Shown here: positions 6,727 through 13,228 of the stretch, piece by piece | How the letters are laid out: the number at the start of each line of letters is the position of its first letter | Position numbering within the stretch: position 1 is the first letter of the stretch | DNA from: Clostridiales bacterium | Lineage (GTDB): Bacteria > Bacillota > Clostridia > Lutisporales > Lutisporaceae | Length of the DNA stretch: 13,228 nucleotides | Assembly: GCA_012522255.1 (NCBI GenBank) | Contig: JAAYKT010000218.1 | Location: 1 to 13,228 of the forward strand | Direction of reading: 5' to 3' | Notes under the pieces: model-generated | Told to the model about the DNA's origin: nothing | Database searches by the model: none | The model's input: only the letters and a program-made list of their open reading frames with translations | Position numbers and translations under genes: made by a program

Positions 6727-6921
6727 TTAGTGACAGCCGCTGCAACCTCCACAACTGCCACCGCAACTGCTTTTTTTTGCACCGGCACATTGGCCCTCAA
6801 AAACCTGCCCCACGTCATGACTTCCGCATTTGGGACACTTTACTTTATCTCTGTCGGCAATGCTTACAATCTCAAAGAACTTTTCTCCGCAATCATTGCA
6901 CTTAAAATCTATAACCGCCAT
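6727..6921 (-). CDS. FmdB-family zinc-ribbon protein
   Basis: This 64-residue protein opens MAVIDFKCNDCGEKF and has two CxxC knuckles, Cys8/Cys11 and Cys29/Cys32, the zinc-ribbon arrangement of the FmdB family of small proteins (often called putative regulatory proteins; no agreed function). The tail after residue 44 is unusual: it is rich in Gly, Ser and Cys (Cys45, 53, 57, 60, 63, then a final His), giving nine cysteines in 64 residues. The tail could bind additional metal, but this is inference. The start is secure: TAGGAGG lies 8 bases before the ATG. It has its own strong promoter and is separated from the M23 gene upstream by a terminator. The reading frame was long enough to judge by motif only, not by length. 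Confidence 0.85.
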   Translation of the reverse strand: MAVIDFKCNDCGEKFFEIVSIADRDKVKCPKCGSHDVGQVFEGQCAGAKKSSCGGSCGGCSGCH

Positions 6922-6967
6922 TTATATGCCTCCTACCGTACTTTCTGTTTTATCTGATTCTATGCAT

Positions 6968-6996
6968 ATTATACTCTATTCTTTTTAACATGTAAA
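6968..6996 (-). promoter_or_regulatory. sigma-A promoter of the FmdB-type gene
   Basis: On the minus strand TTTACA (6996-6991, one mismatch to TTGACA) and a perfect TATAAT (6973-6968) are separated by 17 bases. This is the best promoter match in the window. The transcript would start near 6961 and have a leader of about 40 bases containing the AGGAGG of the zinc-ribbon gene. It lies directly after the terminator of the M23 transcript. Confidence 0.75.
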
Positions 6997-7007
6997 AGGT
7001 GACACCG

Positions 7008-7031
7008 AAAAAAAAAGAACCGAAGTTCTTC
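7008..7031 (-). terminator. intrinsic terminator of the M23 peptidase transcript
   Basis: On the minus strand AAGAAC-TTCG-GTTCTT forms a 6-pair stem closed by a stable C(UUCG)G tetraloop and runs into nine T residues (7016-7008, the first two of which pair in the stem). It lies about 145 bases beyond the stop codon of the M23 gene and just before the promoter of the zinc-ribbon gene. Confidence 0.8.
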
Positions 7032-7045
7032 TTTATAATTCACAC

Positions 7046-7080
7046 CATGGATTATCCATGATTACAGATTGTTGTATCTG
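7046..7080. other. two adjacent small palindromes in the M23 3' untranslated region
   Basis: CATGGAT-T-ATCCATG (7046-7060) is a perfect 7-base inverted repeat, followed by CAGAT and ATCTG separated by 6 bases (7065-7080). Both fall between the stop codon of the M23 gene and its terminator. They may be RNA hairpins or protein sites. The first has almost no loop, which favours a DNA site or an intermolecular pairing over a simple hairpin. Confidence 0.3.
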
Positions 7081-7121
7081 ACACGACTCCTAAGTTACAA
7101 GGCAATTTCTGTCAAACACTA

Positions 7122-7168
7122 ATATTTCTGACAATAGAAGCATTAAGTAAACAGCATGTGTACAGTAA
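7122..7168. repeat. degenerate interspersed repeat, copy B (downstream of the M23 gene)
   Basis: This is the partner of 3161-3206. It has ATATTTCT (7122-7129), 10 spacer bases, the 18-base core (7140-7157, 16 of 18 identical) and AGTAA (7164-7168), with a GTTACA at 7094-7099 at the corresponding distance. It begins 8 bases beyond the stop codon of the M23 gene and lies in the same relative orientation as copy A behind walK. Confidence 0.5.
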
Positions 7169-7175
7169 TATTCTT

Positions 7176-8663
7176 CTATAAATAACTTGACGGATTTTTA
7201 GGCACACCGTTTTTCCTAATTTCAAAGTGCAAATGAGGCCCTGTACTTCTTCCCGTATTGCCTACTGCACCGATTATTTGCCCTTTATAAACCTTGTCAC
7301 CAACCTTGACGCTGTATGCGCTTAAATGTCCGTACCAGGTTTGAAAACCCGCTCCGTGATCGATCTTTATTAATTTACCATATGTACCGCTGGTCCCTAC
7401 AAATATAACATCACCGCCATCAGCTGCCTTAACGGGTGTTCCCAAAGGAGCTGCTATATCAAGGCCATCGTGATGCCTGCCTCTTCTCATTCCAAATCGG
7501 GAAGATATGCTTCCTCTTGTAGGTGTTGCGAATACTCCTGTTCCCTTTTTGGGTGGGGGTTCTTTGGTTCCCTTGACTAAAATCTGTTCCTTAGGCTTTT
7601 TTATTACCTTTTCTTTAATAATTTCTCTGTCGGTTTCAAGTCCGTTTACTTTTGTGATAATGGCTGATACTTCTTTTTCACCGTAAACACCTTTAACCCG
7701 AATAGATGTCTGATCCTTATATAAACTATCGCTAAACTCCAATTTTTGATCGAATTGAATCTTGTCTATATATGTAGCCTCTTCCACGGTTTTAACACCT
7801 ATAAGAGGCTTCGGAACAATAAGGCTGAGTTCCTGGCCTATTTGAATCCTTGCGGAATTTGCTTCCGGGTTTGCTTTTTCTAATTCTTCAACGGTTATAT
7901 CATATTTTCTTGATATGCTCCAAAAGGTCTCCCCTGATGCAACTTTGTGCGTTTTTACTTCATTTGTACCGTCGATAATAAATTTTCGGGCTTTTTCTAC
8001 GCTTGTCATAGCCGAAAGCTCGCCAAATTCTTCTTTTATTTCCACGGCTTTATCAAAAGTTATTTCCTTAAGTTCTTCTTTTTTTACACCTTTTAGGTAA
8101 TTCTCCTTAACCGCTTCCAAAACATCATCAGCTTCTTCTTTAGTCTTGAAACATGCTATTGCCTCATTATCTGCATAAATAATATAAGATTTAACCCTAT
8201 AGCTTATATATTTCACAAACTGTTCTTGCAAGGCTTTGCTATCCAACAGTTCTTTCTTTGATGCTCTCACTTTTGCATATGCAGGTTCAAAATCAAAGGA
8301 TACCGAAGTTCCGCTTTGTATTTCGTATTGTTTTTTTAACCCGCCCATTGCTTCAATCGCCACGTTTTTGTTTTTTATTCTGCCGACTTCTATATTGTTT
8401 ACAGAGACGGAATAAGCATTCTTTGCAAATGCCATATAAAGCAATATAAAAATCAATACAACTGCGGATATGCTCACTAAGAATCTTTTGCTATTTGTGA
8501 TTTTAAAATTAGAAGGTTTTTTTATGTACAGTTTCTTTTCTTCGCTGCTATGCTTACTTATGATGCTTTTGTAATTCTTTAAGCTATTTAGGGCTTTGGA
8601 ACCAAAGCTTTTTGCTTTGAACTTTAGCTTGCTAAAGTTATCTCCACCATCGCTTCCTTCCAT
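7176..8663 (-). CDS. LysM-G5-M23 cell-wall endopeptidase, membrane anchored
   Basis: This 495-residue protein has a basic cytoplasmic head of about 60 residues, one membrane helix (about 61-79), a linker region (about 85-225), a LysM domain (about 237-283, THKVASGETFWSISRKY), a G5 domain (about 288-366), and a C-terminal M23 (LytM-type) metalloendopeptidase domain (about 378-494). Zinc ligands His398, Asp402 and His479 and catalytic His446 and His477 are all present (HHDGLD, YGHLSA, GPHLHFE), so the enzyme should be active against peptide cross-bridges outside the membrane. I choose the ATG at 8663, since GGGAG lies 8 bases before it; a TTG one codon earlier is possible. Hydrolases of this kind are typical WalR targets, but I find no WalR box in its upstream region. 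It diverges from the DnaD-like gene across about 200 bases and ends in its own terminator. Confidence 0.92.
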   Translation of the reverse strand: MEGSDGGDNFSKLKFKAKSFGSKALNSLKNYKSIISKHSSEEKKLYIKKPSNFKITNSKRFLVSISAVVLIFILLYMAFAKNAYSVSVNNIEVGRIKNKNVAIEAMGGLKKQYEIQSGTSVSFDFEPAYAKVRASKKELLDSKALQEQFVKYISYRVKSYIIYADNEAIACFKTKEEADDVLEAVKENYLKGVKKEELKEITFDKAVEIKEEFGELSAMTSVEKARKFIIDGTNEVKTHKVASGETFWSISRKYDITVEELEKANPEANSARIQIGQELSLIVPKPLIGVKTVEEATYIDKIQFDQKLEFSDSLYKDQTSIRVKGVYGEKEVSAIITKVNGLETDREIIKEKVIKKPKEQILVKGTKEPPPKKGTGVFATPTRGSISSRFGMRRGRHHDGLDIAAPLGTPVKAADGGDVIFVGTSGTYGKLIKIDHGAGFQTWYGHLSAYSVKVGDKVYKGQIIGAVGNTGRSTGPHLHFEIRKNGVPKNPSSYL

Positions 8664-8829
8664 CAATACATCTCCCTTCCATAGGCTTATTCCATTCTAT
8701 ACTAATTACTATATATATTCAATAAAAATTTTTTATTCCCTGTAAGAGTCAAGCATATGCAATTTTAAGAAGTATTATTCATTATTTTTAAAAAAGCGAT
8801 TTTTCTAAATATAAAATTCTTTTTAATGC

Positions 8830-8835
8830 TATAAT
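8830..8835 (+). promoter_or_regulatory. putative -10 element of the dnaD-like operon
   Basis: A perfect TATAAT lies 36 bases before the GTG start, giving a leader of about 30 bases that contains GGGGAGG (8857-8863). The -35 region has no good match to TTGACA. The rest of the divergent intergenic stretch (8664-8829) is AT-rich, and I see no clear promoter for the M23 gene in it; a TTGACT (8752-8747, minus) lacks a properly spaced -10. Confidence 0.4.
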
Positions 8836-8870
8836 GAATAAAAGAGTTTAGCTTTTGGGGAGGCTTTTTA

Positions 8871-9887
8871 GTGAATTATTTTCGTCTTAAACACTATAAC
8901 GAGGATTTGGGAAATACATTAGTTGAAAATGTATTTATTAACCATTATATGCCGGGGGCCCCCGGAGACTATGTGAAAATCTATCTTTTGGGCCTTAAGT
9001 CTTCCTGCAGCCAATCAAGCAATTGCCTTTCCAATGAAACTATCGCAAAGACTGTGGGGACAAGCATTGAAACAGTGGAAAAGGCATGGGCTTACTGGGC
9101 TGAACAGAGAATAATCCGTATAACCCCTTCCTTTGAAGAAAACATTAACTCCATAGAATATCTAAGTATAAGAGAGCTTATGTTAAATATAAAAGGGGAC
9201 GATAAAAAACCCGGAAGGCACAGCGTAGACCGGATTATACTGGCCAGGCAAAATAACGAAATTAAAAAAATGTTTGATTATATACATAAGACTTATGGCA
9301 GAGAATTATCCCAAAACGAAATCTATACATTTTTAGATTGGATTGAAGATTATGGTTTTCCCACACAAGTTGTTATTATGATAATTGACTATTGTTACTC
9401 AAGAAACATAAAGGATTTGCCCTATCTGAAACAAGTGGCCCGTAACTGGTTTGATTCAGGTATCGATTCGGAAGAAAAAGCCTTGGAGCATTCTAACCGC
9501 TACAAAGAAAGATGGCAAAATTATAGTAAAGTTTTGAGTTTTCTCAGAATAAAACGTCAACCCACCATGGGAGAGGAAAAAATAATGCATAAATGGTTTT
9601 ATGATTATTCGTTTAGCGAAGATATAATTTTAAAGGCGTGCGAACTCACTGTAAATACCATAAAGCCCTCTATTTCCTATATGGACAAGATCCTTACTGA
9701 CTGGTACGAAAAAGGTTTTAAGACAATGGCAGAAGTAGAAGCTTATCAGTCAAAACCAAGTAAAAGAACAAGCAAAACCTATGATAAGCCCGGGAAAACG
9801 TTTGATAATTTTACAGGACGTACATATGATGCGGAGGCATTAAAGCAAAAGCTTTTGAAAAAAAGCAGAGGTGATCTAAATGGCTAA
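8871..9887 (+). CDS. DnaD-domain replication initiation protein
   Basis: This 338-residue protein has an amino-terminal winged-helix DDBH1-type region (about 17-85), containing MPGAPGDYVKIYLLGL and a helix-turn-helix LSNETIAKTVGTSIETVEKA. Two DnaD C-terminal (DDBH2) repeats follow, at about 131-195 and 218-283. Each ends in the family YxxxIxxxW-type motif: Tyr185...Trp193 and Tyr270...Trp278. Proteins of this family bind DNA and partner proteins to help load the replicative helicase at origins and restart sites in Firmicutes. Two DDBH2 repeats with one DDBH1 recall a DnaB-like arrangement more than the single-repeat DnaD of Bacillus. The GTG start has GGGGAGG 7 bases before it. The stop overlaps the start of the loader ATPase gene by 8 bases, so the two are translationally coupled and probably act together. 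Confidence 0.88.
   Translation: MNYFRLKHYNEDLGNTLVENVFINHYMPGAPGDYVKIYLLGLKSSCSQSSNCLSNETIAKTVGTSIETVEKAWAYWAEQRIIRITPSFEENINSIEYLSIRELMLNIKGDDKKPGRHSVDRIILARQNNEIKKMFDYIHKTYGRELSQNEIYTFLDWIEDYGFPTQVVIMIIDYCYSRNIKDLPYLKQVARNWFDSGIDSEEKALEHSNRYKERWQNYSKVLSFLRIKRQPTMGEEKIMHKWFYDYSFSEDIILKACELTVNTIKPSISYMDKILTDWYEKGFKTMAEVEAYQSKPSKRTSKTYDKPGKTFDNFTGRTYDAEALKQKLLKKSRGDLNG
8952..8965. repeat. GC-only perfect palindrome inside the DnaD-like gene
   Basis: CCGGGGGCCCCCGG is a perfect 14-base palindrome of only G and C in otherwise AT-rich DNA, about 80 bases into the coding region. It encodes part of the conserved MPGAPGD turn, so protein constraint may explain part of it. In RNA it could form a short G-C hairpin. 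Confidence 0.5.
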
Positions 9888-10845
9888 TATAAATCTGATA
9901 TTTAGCGAGTATGAAGAATCAAATGAGCGCAACAAAAGGGAATTAGAAAAACGTAAGGAAAAAACATATAACCAATTACCGAGGCTTTTAGATATAGAAA
10001 AAGAAATGATTAGACTGGGTTTGGATATGGCAAAAGCCTATTTAACAGAAGAAAGAAATAAAGAAAAATATTTGGCTGATTTGCAAAAAAGGCAAAGTCA
10101 ATTGAATGAAGAAAAACTGGGTTTGCTCCTATCTAACAACTATCCTCGCGATTATTTGGAGCTCAAGTATGATTGTGATAAATGTAAAGATACAGGTTAT
10201 ATAGGACTGCAAAAATGTACTTGTTTTATACAAAAACAGATAAAACATAATCATATGCAGGCAAATTTGGGTGCATCCAAAGAAGATTTTGACCATTTTA
10301 ATATAGAGTATTATTCTGATGTTCCCGCCAAAAGCAACCTTTCTCCACGTAAAAACATGCAACAGATATTCCTTGAATGCATTAAGTATGTGCATAATTT
10401 TGACTGCCATAATAACAATATGCTTTTTATCGGCAGGCCGGGACTCGGTAAAACTTTTCTTTGCAAGTCCATAGCCAAAGAATTGCTGCAATCGGGAAAA
10501 AGCGTTATATACCAATCCGCTCCGGATTTGATGGATCTGGTCAGAAAGTATAAGTATAATTTTGACAAAGAGGATGAAGGCGAAGAAGCGCTAAATGATA
10601 TAAATGAATGTGATTTGCTTATCATTGATGACTTGGGTACTGAGCTTTCAACACAATTTTCAGGCCTGGTGATATATAATATATTGAACAAAAGATTGAT
10701 AAACAGCAAAAAAATGATAGTTGCCACCAATTTGGATGTAAATGAAATATTGAGAGACTACTCAGAACGGATAACATCCCGCTTATTCGGAAAGTTTCGT
10801 ATGTTTGAATTTTTTGGGGATGATATAAGGCTTATGATGAAATAG
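9880..10845 (+). CDS. DnaI/DnaC-type helicase loader AAA+ ATPase
   Basis: This 321-residue protein has a charged helical amino part (about 1-90), a cysteine cluster (Cys99, Cys102, Cys113, Cys115: CDKC...CTC) likely to bind zinc, and an AAA+ domain from about 150. The AAA+ domain shows Walker A GRPGLGKT (185-192), Walker B LLIIDD (246-251), a sensor-1 VATN (281-284) and a Box VII SERITSR (295-301) with the likely arginine finger. This fits the DnaC/DnaI loaders that place the hexameric helicase on DNA; DnaI likewise has an amino-terminal zinc-binding region. AGAGGTGAT before the ATG gives a ribosome site inside the end of the DnaD-like gene. The gene ends 5 bases from the convergent RACo-type gene with no evident terminator between. 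Confidence 0.9.
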   Translation: MANINLIFSEYEESNERNKRELEKRKEKTYNQLPRLLDIEKEMIRLGLDMAKAYLTEERNKEKYLADLQKRQSQLNEEKLGLLLSNNYPRDYLELKYDCDKCKDTGYIGLQKCTCFIQKQIKHNHMQANLGASKEDFDHFNIEYYSDVPAKSNLSPRKNMQQIFLECIKYVHNFDCHNNNMLFIGRPGLGKTFLCKSIAKELLQSGKSVIYQSAPDLMDLVRKYKYNFDKEDEGEEALNDINECDLLIIDDLGTELSTQFSGLVIYNILNKRLINSKKMIVATNLDVNEILRDYSERITSRLFGKFRMFEFFGDDIRLMMK

Positions 10846-10850
10846 TTAAG

Positions 10851-12386
10851 CTAAAAAGACATTCCTTTTAAATATTTTTCTTTAAATACTGGGCTGTCGG
10901 CTAATTCCGTATACTTACACATTCTTACAATTTTCTCACATTCTTGAATGCTTTTACTGCTCAGCGCTATCAAGGATGACCCTTGTAAAGCTGCATTTCC
11001 CAATGTAATCACCTTTTCTTCAATTCCACAGGGTATAAGTCCCATATTGGAAGAGGATTTGATATTTAAAAAAGTCCCAAAACCGCCGCATATATAAAAA
11101 TTATCTATATCGCCGGCATTAAGTCCTGCCTCAAAAATCATAGTATCGATACCTCCTGCAATAGCCCCTTTGGCCAATTGTATTTGCCTTATATCTTTTT
11201 GAGTTATATAAACAGGACTATTATCAAATTTAAACGAAGGCTGCCCGTTTATCTCACAAATGTTTTTCACAAAGTCATGGCCTTCTTTTATGAGCCTTCC
11301 CGTAGTGTCTATAATTCCTGAGGATAAAAATACTGATATGGCATCAATGATGCCTGAGCCACAAATACTGGCGGGAGGGTTGTTATTTATTGTTTTAAAC
11401 TTTATGGTTTTAGACCTTTTATCATACTTTACACTGCATATAGCTCCTTCCACAGCAGTGGATCCACAGTTTAGACCTACGCCTTCAAAAGCCGGGCCTG
11501 CAGCCGTGGAGCAGCATCTAATGATACCCTTGCTGTAAAGTGCTATTTCTCCGTTGGTTCCCATATCCACCAAAAGAGAAGTCTTATCATTTTCCAGCAT
11601 AGAACTTGCCAATATGGCGCAGGTCAAATCTGCCCCGGCGTGGGCAGATATACAGGGTGGAATATATATTTTCCCATCCGCTGCCATGTTTAAGCCAAAA
11701 TTATTTCCCATAAAACACCCGAATAATGAATTTACGGAAAAGGGATAAAAGGCAATACCCTTGGGGTTTTGATTGCTGAAAAAATATAGCATAGCCGTAT
11801 TTCCCGTTACCACTGCATACTTTATGTCACTATTGTCCACTTTCGACTCTTTACATAAACTGTTTATCATCTTATTTATTTGCGTAATAACCACTTCATG
11901 AATTATATCATGGGAATAACTTATAGAATAATCAATCCGAGAAATAATATCCAACCCGAATCTTCTTTGTTCATTTACTCCGCCAACCGAGTTCACTGCA
12001 TGAGATGAATCACCCTTCAACAAATTGATTACTATAGTAGTTGTCCCAATATCTATAGCTACTGCATACTTATCTTCCTTTATTAAAGGTTTAAATGAAA
12101 ATTTTTTGTATCTTCCCTCATCCAAAACATTAATTTTCTTATTGATTGTTTCTATGACTACCGGAGAATAAATTCTTGTAAAGCAAGCGAGCCTATATCC
12201 CTTTTCTATTTCATCGAGGGATAAAAACTTTTTTTCGTCACGACTTATTTCCGAAACCTTGCCATCAATAACTCTAACCTTACATTTACCGCAGGTGCCT
12301 TTTGAACAGGGCAATTCAAAATCTATCGAAGATATTGCCTCCGATAGCAGCATCCCTTGGCTTGACGGATTGATAAGACAGCTCAT
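10851..12386 (-). CDS. RACo-type ferredoxin-ASKHA ATPase, reductive activator of a corrinoid protein
   Basis: This 511-residue protein has an amino-terminal [2Fe-2S] ferredoxin domain with Cys27, Cys32, Cys35 and Cys68 (CSKGTCGKC...ACF), a short linker, and an ASKHA-type ATPase core. The core has phosphate-binding AIDIGTTT (110-117), TGNTAM (194-199), LLVDMGTNGEI (271-281) and ICGGFG (432-437). This matches the RACo/DUF4445 group, which uses ATP to push an electron from the iron-sulfur cluster to Co(II)-cobalamin and restore the active Co(I) form. It is shorter than RACo of Carboxydothermus (about 630), mainly with a trimmed ferredoxin amino end. An in-frame stop just upstream rules out a longer start. 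AGGGGA precedes the ATG, 19 bases after the stop of the methionine-synthase-activation-like gene, so the two form an operon. The likely client is a B12-dependent methionine synthase or another corrinoid methyltransferase, not seen here. Confidence 0.87.
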   Translation of the reverse strand: MSCLINPSSQGMLLSEAISSIDFELPCSKGTCGKCKVRVIDGKVSEISRDEKKFLSLDEIEKGYRLACFTRIYSPVVIETINKKINVLDEGRYKKFSFKPLIKEDKYAVAIDIGTTTIVINLLKGDSSHAVNSVGGVNEQRRFGLDIISRIDYSISYSHDIIHEVVITQINKMINSLCKESKVDNSDIKYAVVTGNTAMLYFFSNQNPKGIAFYPFSVNSLFGCFMGNNFGLNMAADGKIYIPPCISAHAGADLTCAILASSMLENDKTSLLVDMGTNGEIALYSKGIIRCCSTAAGPAFEGVGLNCGSTAVEGAICSVKYDKRSKTIKFKTINNNPPASICGSGIIDAISVFLSSGIIDTTGRLIKEGHDFVKNICEINGQPSFKFDNSPVYITQKDIRQIQLAKGAIAGGIDTMIFEAGLNAGDIDNFYICGGFGTFLNIKSSSNMGLIPCGIEEKVITLGNAALQGSSLIALSSKSIQECEKIVRMCKYTELADSPVFKEKYLKGMSF

Positions 12387-12405
12387 TTGGATTCCCCTTT
12401 TTCAG

Positions 12406-13074
12406 TCATATTTGTAACTTGCTTACATAACTTCTTAATCTTGTAGGGCAGTTTTCCCTGTTGCATAACTGACAGCTGTTAAAAACATCATTTGATTCAA
12501 ATAGTATTCCGGAGATTGTTTTGAGGGGGTCAACCATTCCGCTGTCTAAAATCCTTAACCCAATCTTTTTATATTCTTCTCCCATAAGCTCAAATATCTT
12601 TTTGGTCTCTATTACATCCCAATCAGGTAAAGAGCCCGGTGCAAAGGATATATAGTTCTCTATCTTATAGGTATTTTTGAGTGTTTGCCTCATGGCTTCC
12701 AAGGAATATAAGCATCCCATATAAGCCATTTGGTCTAAAACATATTTTTCAAAATAATCGGTCAGATCATCCGCATACAATTCTATCTCTTTACCGCCGG
12801 TGCCTGCAAATACAAAAATCGGAGCATTTATATTTAACATCTTGACAAGGGTCTTGCTATTGAGCTTTATATCCCCAATCACAAGGCCTGTATCATATAC
12901 TTTATATATTTCAAATCTTTTTAATATAAATTTAGGTTTTATTAAGTCTTTTTTGATATTTACAAATGCCATGGCATCTTTAAACAGTAAAGTATCTTTA
13001 TGGACCTTAAGCAATTTAGCCAATAAGTTTTTATCCGGTTCAAAACCCGTATAATGATTAATCGTTATTGCCAT
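12406..13074 (-). CDS. free-standing protein resembling the B12-dependent methionine synthase activation domain
   Basis: This 222-residue protein carries a stretch (about 143-192, FAPGSLPDWDVIETKKIFELMG...DSGMVDPLKTISGILF) that resembles the SAM-binding activation domain at the carboxyl end of MetH. In place of a flavodoxin-reduced MetH module it is a separate polypeptide. After this stretch is a cysteine motif Cys201-x2-Cys204-x4-Cys209 (SCQLCNRENCP) that E. coli MetH does not have. It lies upstream of the RACo-type ATPase in one operon, so it may bring SAM or bind the client corrinoid protein during reactivation; this is inference. GAGGGG lies 7 bases before the ATG, and an extended -10 promoter is about 37 bases upstream. 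The assignment to the family is good, the exact reaction uncertain. Confidence 0.8.
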   Translation of the reverse strand: MAITINHYTGFEPDKNLLAKLLKVHKDTLLFKDAMAFVNIKKDLIKPKFILKRFEIYKVYDTGLVIGDIKLNSKTLVKMLNINAPIFVFAGTGGKEIELYADDLTDYFEKYVLDQMAYMGCLYSLEAMRQTLKNTYKIENYISFAPGSLPDWDVIETKKIFELMGEEYKKIGLRILDSGMVDPLKTISGILFESNDVFNSCQLCNRENCPTRLRSYVSKLQI

Positions 13075-13110
13075 ATTATCTACCCCTCAGCGAAACAACC
13101 TGTTTTTAAT

Positions 13111-13119
13111 ATTATACCA
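13111..13119 (-). promoter_or_regulatory. extended -10 promoter of the corrinoid reactivation operon
   Basis: The minus strand reads TGGTATAAT, a perfect extended -10 (TGnTATAAT). The -35 position is poor (AAGAGA at 17 bases), as is common for extended -10 promoters. The transcript would start near 13104 and have a leader of about 30 bases. I see no S-box or cobalamin riboswitch in this short leader. Confidence 0.6.
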
Positions 13120-13172
13120 CGAAAAGGATATACTCTCTTTAGAACAGGAAATTTTGCAGTTAATTTTAGATT

Positions 13173-13190
13173 TTATTTCCCGGGAAATAA
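13173..13190. promoter_or_regulatory. 18-base perfect palindrome upstream of the corrinoid operon (possible operator)
   Basis: TTATTTCCCGGGAAATAA is a perfect 18-base inverted repeat without a spacer. It lies 54 bases upstream of the extended -10 element of the operon and near the window edge. A site of this kind could be bound by a dimeric regulator of this operon or of a divergent gene beyond the edge. It has no T-tract, so it is unlikely to be a terminator. Confidence 0.35.
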
Positions 13191-13228
13191 TTGATTATCT
13201 GACATTTAATATGTTAAGCACATTTATG

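Noticed and set aside
8747..8752. TTGACT on the minus strand as -35 of the M23 gene
   Set aside because: No acceptable -10 lies 16-18 bases downstream; the sequence there is ATTTTT.
10129..10730. Long minus-strand open frames over the helicase-loader gene
   Set aside because: They lie opposite a gene with intact Walker motifs, have no ribosome site or family motifs, and are antisense shadows.
13226..13228. ATG at the right edge as start of a divergent gene
   Set aside because: No Shine-Dalgarno site precedes it and nothing beyond the edge can be read.
1..13228. CRISPR arrays, insertion sequences, tRNA and rRNA genes
   Set aside because: No regularly spaced repeats, transposase motifs or clover-leaf sequences were seen anywhere in the window.

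Overview
The window looks like a chromosomal segment of a low-GC, anaerobic member of the Clostridia. The evidence is AT-rich coding sequence with strong purine-rich Shine-Dalgarno sites, a WalRK-YycHI cassette, the Firmicutes-type DnaD-like/DnaI-like primosome pair, and a corrinoid reactivation pair typical of B12-dependent anaerobes. I see no mobile element, CRISPR array, rRNA or tRNA. The longest gene-free stretch is about 250 bases.

Layout, left to right. (1) Bases 1-167 (minus) are the 5' end of murA. (2) Bases 274-5745 (minus) hold the essential envelope-stress system in transcription order: walR, walK, a small exported protein of unknown function (171 aa), yycH and yycI. A gap of 165 bases splits the cassette after walK. 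That gap holds two overlapping exact matches to the WalR-box consensus and a TATAAT, so the distal half (exported protein-yycH-yycI) appears to be under direct WalR control. (3) Bases 5818-8663 (minus) hold a membrane-anchored HExxH (peptidase MA-like) protein, an FmdB-type zinc-ribbon protein with its own good promoter, and a large LysM-G5-M23 cell-wall endopeptidase followed by an intrinsic terminator. (4) Bases 8871-10845 (plus) encode a DnaD-domain protein and a DnaI/DnaC-type helicase-loader ATPase that overlap by 8 bases. (5) Bases 10851-13074 (minus), convergent with the loader gene and only 5 bases away, encode a ferredoxin-ASKHA ATPase of the RACo type and a free-standing protein resembling the B12-dependent methionine synthase activation domain, transcribed from an extended -10 promoter.

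How the genes fit together: the left two thirds concern peptidoglycan. MurA starts precursor synthesis, the M23 enzyme cuts cross-links, WalRK tunes hydrolases, and YycH/YycI adjust WalK in the membrane. The replication pair and the cobalamin pair are separate transcription units. The most interesting items are the WalR-box pair inside the wal cassette, the unrecognised exported protein it drives, a degenerate repeat of about 50 (possibly 80) bases found 3' of both walK and the M23 gene, a cluster of DnaA-box-like sites at the promoter of the HExxH protein, and the compact two-gene corrinoid reactivation module.
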